This document shows positions 34,528 to 45,395 of a stretch of DNA of 64,000 nucleotides, piece by piece. Each line of letters starts with the position of its first letter. Within the stretch, counting starts at the first letter, position 1. The DNA is taken from the NCBI RefSeq assembly GCF_033115175.1, contig NC_084831.1, forward strand, positions 42,688,002 to 42,752,001, in the 5' to 3' direction. Source of the DNA: Lepus europaeus. Its lineage: Eukaryota; Chordata; Mammalia; Lagomorpha; Leporidae. Under the pieces are notes generated by a model. That model saw only the letters and a list, made by a program, of their open reading frames with translations, did not search any database and had not been told where the DNA came from. A program made the position numbers and the translations under genes.

Positions 34528-34743
34528 GGGCTTACATTGTGGCATAGCAGGGTAAGCCACTGTCTGCAACACCTGCCACTCAGTGGGCGACCCAGTAGGT
34601 ATGGCTTCTGGCATCTTCATGGCCCAGCTTTGGTTATTGTGGCCATTTGGGGAGTAAATCCTCAAATGAATCTCTGTGACTGTTTCTCCCTGTCTCTCTG
34701 TAAGTCTACCTTTCAAGTAATCCCTCCCCCAAAAAAATTTTAA
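34528..34743 (+). repeat. CSINE with large internal deletion
   Basis: GGGGCTTACATTGTGGCATA jumps to CAGTGGGCGACCCAGTAGG; it ends CCTTTCAAGTAATC. Confidence 0.8.
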
Positions 34744-34888
34744 AGGCTGTGTTAAATTTTTAGACTAGGTAGTTTAAGAACATGATATCGGGGGCCGGCA
34801 TTGCATTGAAAAGTAAAAAATTGATAGTGTTGAGGCATATGCCACAGGTGAATTCACGAAGAAAATATTCTTGAAGAAAAGTCGTTTT

Positions 34889-35226
34889 GGGGGGCTGGTG
34901 CCGTGGCACAGCAGGTCAGTGCCATGGCCTGCAATGCCAGCATCCCATATGGGTACCAGTTAGATTCCCAGCTGCTCCACCTCCAATCCAGCTCCCTGAG
35001 AATGCAACTGGGAAAGCAGTGGAAGATGACCTAAGTGTTTGGGCCCCTGCACCCACGTGGAAGACACAGGAAGAAACTCTGGGCCCCTGGCTTTGGTCAG
35101 GCCCAGCCCTGGCTGTTGGGGCCATTTGGGGAGTGATCCAGTGGATGAATGATCTCTCTATATATGTATCTTCTCTCTCTCTCTTCAACTCTGCTTTTCA
35201 AATAAATAAATAAATTTGAAAAAAAT
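34889..35226 (+). repeat. CSINE, full length
   Basis: GGGGGGCTGGTGCCGTGGCA to AAATAAATAAATTTGAAAAA. It is the last CSINE before RNF11 exon 2. Confidence 0.91.
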
Positions 35227-35654
35227 TGGTAAACTGACATAATTCCATCGCAACATATAGAATATTAAATTAGCTTATTGAGTACAGTCTGGTTCATTAA
35301 TTGCTTGACAGATCTGTTTATATTGATTTATCTGTTGGTGTATTCAGAATGAGCATATCTGGGTAAATTCTTCATGTGGAACTACTTAAATTAACATTCC
35401 ATGCAAGTTTTTAAGTGTTGCTTGTTTTTAGATCCTTTAAAAGTAGGTCACATATCTAAATTTGAATTTTTTATGTATTTTTTGTTCTAGTAGCCAATAT
35501 TAAGACACAATCTGCACAGTAGGCCAGTTTGCTATCTCTCCCAGGACCCCTTTTGCTTACTATATGTAGCCTCCTACCCCTATTAAAAAGGAAAAGCATG
35601 ATCTCTAGAAATTTTCTTTAAAAGTAATCATTTTCTCCATTTTTAAAAATTTAG

Positions 35655-35824
35655 GAACAAGTTCCTGTTCCAGTCTATCATCCAACACCCAGCCAGACTC
35701 GGCTAGCAACTCAGCTGACTGAAGAGGAACAAATTAGGATAGCTCAAAGAATAGGCCTTATACAGCATCTGCCTAAAGGAGTTTATGACCCTGGAAGAGA
35801 TGGATCAGAGAAAAAGATCCGGGA
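35655..35824 (+). CDS. RNF11: RNF11 exon 2 (residues 42-98 part)
   Basis: This 170-nt exon starts after an AG acceptor (aaaaatttag) and ends at a GTAAGT donor in phase 2. It opens with EQVPVPVYHPTPSQ and continues through LTEEEQIRIAQRIGL to GRDGSEKKIR, the linker between the PPxY motif and the RING. The TEEEQIRIAQRIG stretch looks like a ubiquitin-interacting amphipathic helix. The split last codon GA|G gives Glu98 on joining to exon 3. The acceptor has a weak pyrimidine tract. Translation agrees with human RNF11 as I recall it, with no difference I can point to. Confidence 0.97.
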
Positions 35825-37475
35825 GTAAGTTTTAATAAATTTATACTTTTCCTCATGTACTTTGGAAGTCAGACATGCAAGAGAATGCTTAAATGTAGCA
35901 ATTTGAAGGATTTTCATATCAAAATAGCTAGAAAATGGTGGCACGAATTCTGACCATTTATACTCATGCTGCCTATCCACTTGGATTACAGTTGATAATT
36001 ATTTTTTTTATTTTTTATTTATTTATTTTTATTTTTACAGGCAGAGTGGACAGTGAGAGAGAGAGAGAGAGACAGAGAGAAAGGTCTTCCTTTTTGCCGT
36101 TGGTTCACACTCCAATGGCTGCCGTGACCGGCGCGCTGCGGCCGGCACACCACGCTGATCCGAAGGCAGGAGCCAGGTGCTTCTCCTGGTCTCCCATGGG
36201 GTGCAGGGCCCAAGCACTTGGGCCATCCTCCACTGCACTACTGGGCCATAGCAGAGAGCTGGCCTGGAGGAGGGGCAACCATTACAGAATCCAGTGCCCC
36301 GACCGGGACTAGAACCCAGTGTGTCGGCGCCGCTAGGCAGAGAATTAGCCTGTTGAGCCACAGTGCCGGCCCTACAGTTGATAATTAGTCATTCAACCAT
36401 GTGAATGTGAACTGAGACCCAATATACAGATATACCCATAGTTTGAGACAGGTTCTATACCCAATAATAAAACAGAGTCCTAGGGCTCTGTTTCCAGAGG
36501 TGTACCTCACTCCTCTCACTAAAGCTTTATGGACAAAATACTCAGTGGAGATAGTCTTATTTAGGCAAAAAAAATTATGCAAGCTGCATTCATGTTTAGG
36601 ACTTCAGTAATTTGTAGTATTGGAATTCTTCAATAAGTTATGCAGCCATTAAACTTGTTTCTTAAGGGTTTTTAGTGATAGGAGAAGTCCTATTTATTTC
36701 TAAACTTGTGAAATCTATTAAGCCTGATGAATTGAAGATGAAATTTTACTTATGGGGAATTTTTGTTCCCAGGGCATATATTATCTACGAGGTTTCCAAT
36801 GAGAATAGCTGTTCTTTTAGGTTGCAAATGGCCTCACCAAAATAGACACGTTGTGATTTACTTTGTTGTAGTTTGACTGTTGGAAGTTCACAGCACTATT
36901 TAGCACTAATACTTAAGAGCATTGACACTTAAAGAGTCTAAACACTGATGAAACACTGCAGAATGGATTGCTTCTTGAGCCTGAAGAAACCGAAGTTAAT
37001 GAAGAGAGCTTTAATGTAGAGCAGCCCCAATAAGTAGGCTGAAATTAGTGCTTCTGTTTTTACATGTCATTATTAAAATGAGAATTACATTACTCTGGGA
37101 TTACACTAAAAACTCAGTACAAAGAACAGGGTTGATAAAATGATGATTGCCTACCTAAAGATGCTTTCAGGTATCTCCTAATGTGTAGCTGTTTTATAAG
37201 CTAGCAGTGGACTTGATCCCCAGTGTGACACCTTTTTATTTGCTCTGTTGACTCTGTTGATTGCTCTTAAGTCTTGCAAATTCCCAGGGAACTGGAATAA
37301 GACAATATGTGTGAATCAGCACTCACTAGGAAAAGTTCAGTTTTGGTGATGACTGAAATGCCATTCTAATGTATTGCTTGGATTAACACTGTTTTTGTAA
37401 TGGGATTTTGAAGAAAATTCTGAGTGGGCCACTTCTCTAAAAATGCCTTCTGATTTCTCTCCTCACCCCCAACAG
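35825..37475 (+). other. RNF11: RNF11 intron 2
   Basis: This 1651-nt intron has a GTAAGT donor and a CCCCCAACAG acceptor. It holds one young minus-strand CSINE (36003-36373). The remaining 1.1 kb (36390-37475) is AT-rich and shows no gene, repeat or motif that I recognise. Confidence 0.85.
36003..36373 (-). repeat. CSINE, young subfamily, in RNF11 intron 2
   Basis: A T-rich lead, then ACAGGCAGAGTGGACAGTGA to CACAGTGCCGGCCCT. The duplication ACAGTTGATAATTA flanks it (ends 36002; starts 36374). Confidence 0.93.
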
Positions 37476-37647
37476 GTGTGTGATCTGTATGATGGACTTT
37501 GTTTATGGGGACCCAATTCGATTTCTGCCGTGCATGCACATCTATCACCTGGACTGTATAGATGACTGGCTGATGAGATCCTTCACGTGCCCCTCCTGCA
37601 TGGAGCCAGTTGATGCAGCACTGCTTTCATCCTATGAGACTAATTGA
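37476..37647 (+). CDS. RNF11: RNF11 exon 3: RING-H2 domain and stop codon
   Basis: The last coding exon follows a good acceptor (pyrimidine run, then CCCCCAACAG) and ends with TGA. It encodes residues 99-154. The full RING-H2 (C3H2C3) zinc ligand set is present: CVIC, then PCMHIYHLDC, then CPSC, so C99, C102, C117, H119, H122, C125, C136 and C139. This domain recruits ubiquitin-charged E2 enzymes. The RSFTC stretch includes Thr135, the residue reported as an AKT phosphorylation site in human RNF11. The C-terminus is ALLSSYETN. All ligands are intact, so this is a functional gene copy rather than a processed pseudogene, which would lack the introns. Confidence 0.98.
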
Positions 37648-39740
37648 GCCAGGGTCTCTCGTCTGACTTCAAGTGAACCATCATTTTGGTGGTTTTGATC
37701 TTTTGTCACTGAGCCCAAAGAGCCAGGAATTAGGAATTAAGATCATGCACAAAAGTTTCCTAAATATTCCTGGATGGCTGCAGATGTTGGGGGAAAGTAT
37801 GTGATATTTTAGAAACTAGGGGGAAAAGTAGGATGGTATTTTTATGTAAAGCCTTGACCCAGTGTTTAAAAATATAATTGTATTTAGATCTTGTAATTGC
37901 TCCAGTACATAGGAATTGTGTAAAGTGTTACAGCAGCTGTATATGTTTAAATTGTGTGTGTTGAAGATTAGGAAAAAGATAGTGGTTATTTTTCCTAAAT
38001 GAAATAACGTTCTCCCCACCCACCCACCCTACTCAAATTCTTTTCTGAAGTTGCTGGCATTTGGGTCAAGGTTTTATTAAAAGCTACATTTTATAACACT
38101 GGCACAAAAAAAAAGTAGTTTTAAGCTTGTTTGCACAGTTCTTTTTTTCCATTGGAAATGGAATTCATTGCCTTAGGTCTTTTTAAATAGTGTATTATTA
38201 TCGTTGGGGCTGGCTCTATGCTTGAAAACCAGTTTATTTATAACCTGTTATAAGTGCTATATTCTGTTTGCAGTTAGGAAATGCAGAATTCAAAGTGGTC
38301 TCCTAGCTTGTAAGCAAACTGAGATGCACTATCCCTTTTCTATATATATTTAAAAAAACTGAGTCAATGGTGTCAAGAAATAAATTCTAGCAAAGTGGGG
38401 TTTAATATTACCATTTCCTATGTGTTTTATCTAATTCTTTTGGTTGTTAATATGGTGATAATTGAAAGTCAAGGTAAATTTTAAATATTAAGAGTTTTGA
38501 TTTATTGAATTATGCCACCAGTGCTTATGTAAAAATAAGTGTAGCACCATGGTGAAACTTAAATGAGAAGTAGTTTCTCAGCTGTAACACTTTTGATTTA
38601 TTCTCTTTCCTGTGATCTCCTTCCCTGTTGTCTTGAACCATAGCAAAAGGATACTGCATCTCTCATCACTGTAGTGCTGAGGTTATTGAAGTTCTATAAA
38701 ACACATCTCAGTCTTTGTTCTTGGGAAGATACTTGTTAAGTCCTGCTAGCTAGCTGATGAGACAAAGCAGGGAGAACCAAGATAAATATGTTTCATGTTT
38801 GCACACAAATGCAGAATTTGTATAACCACCCGACTTCATGGTTGTGATCTCAAAAAAGAAGGAATTTCTTCTTTATCTTTTTCTTGCAGTTAATTTAAGA
38901 ATAAATCTCTAAGCTTCTGAAGTGTTAGAGGTAGGGATGGTCTGGTAATGATGTAGTAGTAATGTTTCATTTAGCATGTGTTTGTTTTTCCTTATGTACT
39001 CAAAGGTGACTTATTTGTTCAACTCAGTGATACTACAGCTAGCTAAAAATCGTTCGTTAGCAAAAGGAGAAGCTGTCTCAACGAAGAACTTGCTAGTTTA
39101 TATTGAGTTGAATTTTGACTCAGTTTTGTACATTCAGAAGATGAGTATCTTGAAGGTTCTTTATAATTACATTATAGAGGGCTTCAGTATGGTATAAGTA
39201 CTTTGAAGATTGAACATTCAACTGTAGTATCCATATGTTAGTTAATTCCTTGTGAGCCCCATGATGGAAAGACTTAAAGATGAATTTGAGAAAGAGTGAA
39301 TGAAATTAGATTATCAGGTTCTGTTAAATTGTTACATGTATCTTGCTTAAATTTCTGTTCATTAATTTATATCCACCCAATTACATAAAGCAAATTTTGA
39401 AGAAACCCCTGAAGTTGTGCAATATTTTCAGTGACAATTTTTTATTATGTTTTCTACTTAAACATGTATGTGTCATCAAGTATTATAGTCAGATTTTCTT
39501 TTTTTTCTAGATTAAAGTTGGTAAATGAACTTTTTTAAATCATCTTCTATGTTACAGTTAGTCTTTCTTTATTACAAGGCTTCTTTCACAGAAGTTTGGT
39601 GGTAATAATGAAGGAACCAGTATTGAATGGGATAATTCGTTTTTAGGAATTTTGTATTTAACTTTGTTCTTCACATTGATGTTAAGAATCATCAATTTTG
39701 ATTTTTACTAAGTTGTTAAATAAACTTACAATACAGCTAT
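37648..39740 (+). other. RNF11: RNF11 3' UTR with three candidate poly(A) signals
   Basis: About 2.1 kb of AT-rich sequence follows the stop codon with no CSINE. Three AATAAA hexamers stand at 38379-38384, 38900-38905 and 39719-39724. The last is followed by CTTACAATACAGC, a plausible cleavage site near 39740, after which a degraded CSINE begins at 39888. Use of the distal signal is inferred; the two upstream signals could give shorter mRNAs. ORFs inside this stretch have no support. Confidence 0.75.
39719..39724 (+). terminator. RNF11: Candidate distal RNF11 polyadenylation signal
   Basis: Canonical AATAAA about 2.07 kb after the stop codon. It is the last such hexamer before repeat-rich intergenic DNA. 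Weaker candidates are the AATAAA copies at 38379 and 38900. Confidence 0.6.
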
Positions 39741-39887
39741 AAAGGGCTCAAGTTAGAGTTAATTACATAAGAATATTCTAGATATCTAACCCTTTAAAAG
39801 TTATGTATAAATTTAGTTATTCAAATTACTTTTAAATGTACATACACTCACACACATGGTGTATACATTTGTATACTTCAAGGAATT

Positions 39888-40182
39888 TTTTAAAAGTTTA
39901 CTTGAGAGAAAGAGAAAGAGCGAGTGAGCTCCCTTTTACTGGTTCACTCCCTAAATGACCACAAAGGACCGCTGGGGCTGGGCCAAAACCAGGAACTAGG
40001 AACTCTATCCAGGTCTCCCACGTGGGTGGCGGGAGCCCAATCACTTGAGCCCTCCCTGCTGCCTCCCAGGATCTGCATTAGCAGGAAGCTGGAGTTAAGA
40101 GCCAGATACCAGTATGGAACCCAGGCACCTTGTTTCCGGGGCACCGGTGTCCTGAGGTCCTAATCACTAGTGTAAAACCTAC
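39888..40182 (-). repeat. Old CSINE beyond the RNF11 3' end
   Basis: TTAAAAGTTTACTTGAGAGA, GAGCCCAATCACTTGAGCCC and AATCACTAGTGTAAAACC. Confidence 0.75.
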
Positions 40183-40189
40183 CTGGGAA

Positions 40190-40800
40190 GTTTTGTTTTA
40201 AAGTGTTTTTTATTGGTTGGCATTTTGCATCATTGAAGCATATACTTAGACTTGATCGATTTAATGTTGCTGAAGTCCGGTGATAGGAACAACCTTATTT
40301 AGATACAGGCATGATGTGTTTAGGCTCGGCTTCAGGATTTGAAATGTCTCAAAAAACCATTTCAGGAAAAAATTAAAACAGTCCTGGACTCAGGATACCT
40401 TCATCCTGAGTATCACGGGCCTGACAGTAATCAGCCCTCCGTATCAGGTAGAAGCTTCGACTGCCTGATATTACCCATTTGGGAGACATGGCTGAATTTC
40501 TTCCAGTGTTTCCCCTTCTCTCTTCTTGGTCCAGTTTTCAGGTATTTTCTATTTGAGGCCTCTTGTTTCCATCAACTTCATTTCTTCCCTACTCATTGGG
40601 GTGCCTTGATTTTTCCTGCTGCCTTCAGGAGTAAATCATTGCTGTAGCCTAACCTGTCAACAGAGTGAGTGGAACCACCCTGAGCTCTTAAAGATAAACA
40701 CAAAGCCAACCTAGGTATTTAGTAAGTGCTTGTTAAATATAGAGTAGAAATGTTCAACCTACAAATTCTCCACCATTGCATTAAATACTCATTAGTCCAC
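40190..40800. other. Intergenic sequence, unassigned
   Basis: No recognisable repeat except a possible MIR/L2-type tail (TATTTAGTAAGTGCTTGTTA near 40718). A 102-codon ORF at 40339-40647 has no family match. Confidence 0.55.
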
Positions 40801-41040
40801 TTTTAAGAGACTGATTACTTTCCAAATGCCTGCTGCAGCCAAGGCTGGGCCAGGCCCAGGTCAGGAGCCCAGAACTCAGTGCAAGGCTCTCAGGTGAGGA
40901 CCTCAAGTATTGAACCTCCCAAGGTGCTCATTAGCAAGAAGCTGGAATTCAAAGTAGAGAACTAAGACTCAATCGAACTCAGGCATATGGAATGTGGCTG
41001 TCAAAAGCTACATCTTAACCACCACTAAATGCAAGCCCCT
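40800..41040 (-). repeat. Old, degraded CSINE
   Basis: CCAAGGCTGGGCCAGGCCCA, GGACCTCAAGTATTGAACCT and ACTAAATGCAAGCCCC. Confidence 0.65.
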
Positions 41041-41258
41041 GTAGTGTTACCTTGACAAAAGAAACAGGTCCTACCCTGGGAAGACATTTTCAGATGGGCC
41101 CTTATTGCAAGTTCTACTCTCAAAACTGAAGCTTTGAGTTAATGGCTTTGAAGATAACCTCTGAAATTAGAAGTCCTGTTCATGACTATGGATTTGGCTA
41201 AATTGACTTTCTGATTTCCTGTGAAGAGCAAAGAACCTGAAGTGCTAATTCATACTCT

Positions 41259-41599
41259 TTTTTTTTTTAAGATTTATTTATTTATTTATTTTTGGACAGG
41301 CAGAGTTAGAGAGAGACAGAGAGAAAGGTCTTCCTTCTGTTTGTTCACCCTCCAAATTGCCGCCTCAGCCGGCACGCTGCGCCAATCTGAAGCCAAGAGC
41401 CAGGTGCTTCTCCTGGTCTCCCATGTGGGTGCAGGGCCTAAGGACTTGGGCCATCCTCCACTGCCTTCCTGGGCCACAGCAGAGAGCTGGACTGGAAGAG
41501 GGGCAACTGGGACAGAATCTGGCACCCCAACCGAGACTAGAACCCGGAGTGCCGGCACTGCAGGCGGAGGATTAGCCTAGTCAGCTGCGGTGCCAGCCT
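41259..41599 (-). repeat. CSINE, young subfamily
   Basis: TTAAGATTTATTTATTTATT, GGACAGGCAGAGTTAGAGAG to CAGCTGCGGTGCCAGCC. Confidence 0.91.
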
Positions 41600-41888
41600 T
41601 ATATATTTAAAAGGAAGAGTTATAGAGAGGTAGAGAAGTCTCCCATCCACTGGTTCACTCCCCAGATGGCTGCAACGGCTGGAACTGAGTTGATCCGAAG
41701 CCAGGAGCATCTTCCAGGTCTCCCACATGGATGCAGGGTCCCAAGGACCCGGTTCATCCTCTACTGCTTTTCCAGGCCATAGCAGAGAGCTGGATCAGAA
41801 GAGGAGCAGCTGGGACTTGAACCGGCGCCCATATGGGATGCCGGCACTGCAGGTGGCAGCTTTACCCGCTACGGCATGGCGCCAGCCG
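41600..41888 (-). repeat. CSINE, in tandem with the previous copy
   Basis: TTATATATTTAAAAGGAAGA to GGCATGGCGCCAGCC. Its tail is shortened at the junction. Confidence 0.88.
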
Positions 41889-42074
41889 CCACACTAAGTC
41901 TTAGTATGTGATTCTCACTTAGCTTATTGAAAGCCTTCTGTTTTTCCTAAGTCCAGCAGCTGGAGGAAAGAGGCATTATTTTTATTAGCAATTCAGACAC
42001 ACTGAAAGCAATTGGTGCTGGAAACTGACTCCCTTGTATATTGTTATATAACCCAGTCTTCACAGGAGCTAAAA

Positions 42075-42330
42075 TAATTTTTTAAATCTTCTATTTGGAA
42101 AGCAGAGAGATCTATCTGCTTCTTCACTCCCCCAAATCTCTGTAACAGCACAGGCTGGGTAAGGCTGAAGCTGGAGCTGGGAACCCAGTGAGTGACAGTG
42201 ACTTAAGTACTTAAACCATCACCTGCTATCTCTGGGGTGTCTGGGACTCCAACCCAGGCACTTAAGTAATGGAATATGGGAACCCCAATCAGTGTCTTAA
42301 TTGCAATGCCAAACATCCATCCCCAGCTAA
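42075..42330 (-). repeat. Old, degraded CSINE
   Basis: TAAATCTTCTATTTGGAAAG, GACTTAAGTACTTAAACCAT and AATGCCAAACATCCATCCCC. Confidence 0.68.
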
Positions 42331-42398
42331 AACAATTTTTAGTGAATAAATCAGATGTTGTGCTTCCCCTGTGTAAAACATCAATACTTCTGTCAGGA

Positions 42399-42712
42399 TG
42401 GGCATTGTGGCACCATAGATTAAGCTGCCCTTTGGGACACCTGCATCCTGTGTCAGTGCCTGGCTTGACTCCCAGCCACTCCATGCCTCTGGCCCAGCTT
42501 CCTCGTGCACGTGGGAGGCAGCTCATCCAGGCCTAAGAACTTGGGGTCCTACCAACCACGTGGGAGACCTAGTGGAGCATCTGGCTCCTGGTTTCAGCCT
42601 GGCTCAGCCCCTGCTGTTGCAGGCGTCTGGGGAGTGAACCAGCAGACAGAAGATCCCTCTCCATCTCTTTCTATCACTCTGCCTTCCAAACAAATCTTAG
42701 CGGGGAGGGGGG
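42399..42712 (+). repeat. CSINE, diverged
   Basis: GGATGGGCATTGTGGCACCA to CTGCCTTCCAAACAAATCTT. Confidence 0.84.
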
Positions 42713-43654
42713 AATAGCTTCCCATCACACTGACAACAAAATCCAACTCCTTAGGAATGAGCTGGCATCTGTCTCCATTTTTCACTTTTGCCCTGCAGCC
42801 CTCCTGCATGTTGTTCAGATAGCTGACTGCTTGCCCCATTTGTTTCCTGCATTCTTTCAGTTCTTGTTAGTCTTCCCTCTCAGAGCAGACTCCATGACAG
42901 CTGGACAGTAGTTATGCACAGCTGTATGTTAAGGAAGGCACGGAGAAAAGAGTGGGGGGCAGAAACGTACCTAAGGAATCAGAGAGGGAGCGGCCATCCC
43001 GGGGTGGTTCTCACTGAAGAGTCTGGAGGATGGCGAAAGGGCAAAGGGAAAGCTCTCCTTGCGCGGCCACTTCCAACAAGCCTTGTCTCTAACTTGGGCC
43101 TCAGTCTGCATCCACTGACCTCATCCTCCACCTGCCACTGGAAAGCCAGCTTCGTGTATGTCGGGAAGAATCTGATATTGGCTGTAGAGTGTCTGCCCAG
43201 TACTCAATCTTCCCTTTTAGCACTGAGCGTATGACAGATACACTGATTGGAGCACCTCTCTCCCTTCTGAGGTGCTGGGGCTCCAACTTCAGCGTGCATC
43301 AGATTTGCCTAGAGGGCCTTGCTTAACACCCCACTTGCTGCACCTCAGCCCGACAGCTTCTAGGTCTGAGTGGGGTCTGCAATTGGGCATTTCCAACAAG
43401 TGCCCAGATGGTCCTAACGCAGCTCATGTGAGGCCCTGCACTTTGAGAATCGCTTGCCTACGGGATCAACAATGATCAAAGCCAAACTGCTTTTCTTTAC
43501 CTCAATTTTTTCATACTGGAGTTAGAAAAAGCAGCTGCCTGCTTCGCTGGCCCTAAGCTCTAAGGACTGGAAGCCTGAACTGCCATGGCCCCCTGCCACA
43601 TAGGGAACCCAGGTCAGGAAGGTATCCCACTGCCTGCCTGCAGTGTATGTGGGC
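42713..43654. other. Intergenic sequence, unassigned
   Basis: No recognisable gene. The 106-codon ORF at 42914-43234 is open by chance as far as I can tell. 42725-42910 may be a worn L2 piece. Confidence 0.5.
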
Positions 43655-43850
43655 CTTCTGAGTACAGAGGCTGCGCTAGGTGATTGATCGATACGCTTGC
43701 ATCAGCAGCCCTACGAACCAGTTAGCATTAACTCCCGCTTTACCTCAGAGGGAACTGATTCTCTAAGGAGTAAGTGATCCAAGTAAGCTTTGGATACAGT
43801 CCGTGCTTTTATCCACTACCCAGTGTGATTAATAGAACATAAAAGTCAGA
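43655..43850 (-). repeat. MIR-like element, reverse orientation
   Basis: CTACGAACCAGTTAGCATTA, CTTTACCTCAGAGGGAACTG and GTAAGTGATCCAAGTAAGCT fit a diverged reverse MIR. Confidence 0.55.
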
Positions 43851-44048
43851 CACCGTTAGTTAGACCAAGCTTTTCTCATTTTCTCATACTGTGAAATGGC
43901 TTGCGGCCTCTTTTCCGGAGATAACTGAAGAAGGCCAAGTTTAGCCCAGCAGTGACAAAATTCTGGCGCATGGACTACTTTGATCTACAGATGGGATGTG
44001 CTTGTCCAGCCAAACCTTACAAGTGCTTAAACTGAAAAAGCGTTTGAG

Positions 44049-44360
44049 GAGCTGGTGTCATGGTGCAGGGGGTTAAGCCGTTGCTTGCAACACCTGCATC
44101 CCATATCTGATATGGTTCGAGTCCCGGCTGCTCTACTTCTGATCCAGCTCCCTGCTAATGCGCCTGGCAAAGCAGCAGAAGACGGCCCAAGTGCTTGGGC
44201 CCCTGCGACCCACGTTGGAGACCCAGATGGAGTTACTGGCTTCCGGCTCCCACCTGGCTATTATGGCTATTTGGGGAGTGAACCAGCTGATGTGAGAGTG
44301 ATTTCTATCTCTCTCTGCACCCCCACTCCACAGCCTTTCAAATAAATCTTTTTTAAAAGA
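44049..44360 (+). repeat. CSINE
   Basis: GGAGCTGGTGTCATGGTGCA to CAGCCTTTCAAATAAATCTT. Confidence 0.89.
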
Positions 44361-44369
44361 GTTTTTGGA

Positions 44370-44545
44370 GTGCCTTCTCACTTGCCAGTGCTCCTGCCCC
44401 TTGTCTTACTGCAAAGCCCTTCTGTCACGGTTTGTACCCACGCCTCTGTCCAGGCCTGCAGCTCTGCTTTGTGTAGGCTTCACCTCCCAGCTCTCCCTGT
44501 GGTTGAGCTCAACTTGTCCCCGTGGGGATTACATCACACCTTTTC
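44370..44545 (+). repeat. Possible L2 fragment
   Basis: The pyrimidine-rich text (GTCCAGGCCTGCAGCTCTGC, CAGCTCTCCCTGTGGTTG) has the flavour of L2 3' sequence. Low certainty. Confidence 0.3.
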
Positions 44546-44548
44546 TAC

Positions 44549-44589
44549 CTTTTTTTTTTTTAAAGATGTATTGATTTGAAAGGCAGCCC
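44549..44589 (-). repeat. CSINE tail-end fragment
   Basis: T run and AAAGATGTATTGATTTGAAAG GCAG, with no body. A severely truncated or partly deleted copy. Confidence 0.7.
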
Positions 44590-44812
44590 CTCTACCTTAT
44601 TTTTATGAACAAATACTGTTGCTTAAGGACGGCTTTTTATCTTTTGACCTTGTTCCAATCAGACCTTCCTGCTCCTTCAGGCCACATGGCTCGGGGGACG
44701 CATATGACACAGATATGCTATGTGTTCCCAACCAAGAATTTCCCATGGCTGGGTTATTAGCTAACACCTTCCCATCCTTAACCGTGGCCCAAGAGTCACT
44801 ATAAGTTGGGTC

Positions 44813-45125
44813 TTTTTTTTTTTTTTAAAGATTTATTTGAAAGGCAGAGTTACAGAGGGGGGGGGGGTTCTTCCATCTGCTGGTTCACTCCCCAATTGGC
44901 TGCAACCACCTTGGCTAAGCCAAGCTGAAGCCAGGAACCAGGAGCTTCTGGGTCTCCCACATGGGTGCAGGGGCCCAAGGACTTGGGCCATCCTCTGCTG
45001 CTTTACCAGGCGCATTAGCAGAGAGCTGGATTGGAAGTGGAGCAGCCAGGACTCGGACCAGCATCCATATGGGATGACGGCGCTGCAGGCCACGGCTTTA
45101 ACCCACTGTACCACAGCATGACCCC
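44813..45125 (-). repeat. CSINE with target duplication
   Basis: T run, AAAGATTTATTTGAAAGGCA to CACAGCATGACCCC. AGTTGGGTCT is at 44803-44812 and 45126-45135. A run of nine or ten G at 44859-44868 replaces the usual GA-rich stretch. Confidence 0.91.
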
Positions 45126-45171
45126 AGTTGGGTCTAACCTTAAACTGCTAATTTTATAGTTTGATCAGCAA

Positions 45172-45395
45172 TTCGGGAAGTATGGGCTTGAGAGTTCAGC
45201 TGCCTGTCTTCAAATCTTTCTGCTCCATGAAAGCTGTGTGATCACAGGCAAGTTACTTTTGTTTCAGTTTTCTCATCTATAAAATGGCCACAATTGTCCC
45301 TACTTCACAGGGTAACGGTGGGGATTACATATAGGTAAAGTGCTTAGAATAGCAGCCGGTAGATAGCAAGCACTTAATAGCAACAATTCTTTCCT
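45172..45395 (+). repeat. MIR element, nearly full length
   Basis: GTGTGATCACAGGCAAGTTA, TCAGTTTTCTCATCTATAAA, ATGGCCACAATTGTCCCTAC and AAAGTGCTTAGAATAGCAGC follow the MIR consensus in order and orientation. It is an ancient tRNA-derived SINE. Confidence 0.88.

Larger units (their letters stand above)
1..35654 (+). other. RNF11: RNF11 intron 1 (3' part)
   Basis: No exon could be supported here. Stretches longer than 300 bases in which I recognise nothing: 580-1290, 1630-2404, 4060-4736, 5090-5470, 7285-7917, 8130-8460, 8780-9310, 9625-10178, 10700-11072, 12155-12392, 12720-13010, 17212-18115, 18736-18974, 21393-22010, 24635-25440, 26283-26690, 27035-27440, 28413-28671, 33020-33359 and 35227-35654. 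They are AT-rich, and the short ORFs in them match no family that I know. Confidence 0.8.
1..39740 (+). other. RNF11: RNF11 gene, partial (intron 1 to 3' UTR)
   Basis: RING finger protein 11 is a 154-residue membrane-associated RING-H2 protein in mammals. It is known as a partner of NEDD4-family E3 ligases and as part of the A20/ITCH/TAX1BP1 ubiquitin-editing complex that restrains NF-kB signalling. Two exons are visible and encode residues 42 to 154 by the human numbering. Exon 1, which should carry the N-terminal lipidation signal and the PPxY motif that binds WW domains, was not found and must lie left of the window, so intron 1 is longer than 35.6 kb. The open frame is intact, splice phases match and no lesion was seen. 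The left extent of the gene and the exact 3' end are inferred. Confidence 0.93.

Noticed and set aside
34789-34812. Short GGGGGCCGGCATTGCATTG resembling a CSINE head
   Set aside because: Only about 16 bases match and no body follows; too short to call, although a truncated head is possible.
37476-37647. RNF11 exon 3 as a processed pseudogene
   Set aside because: Introns, splice sites and all eight zinc ligands are intact and the 3' UTR continues without a poly(A) insertion scar.
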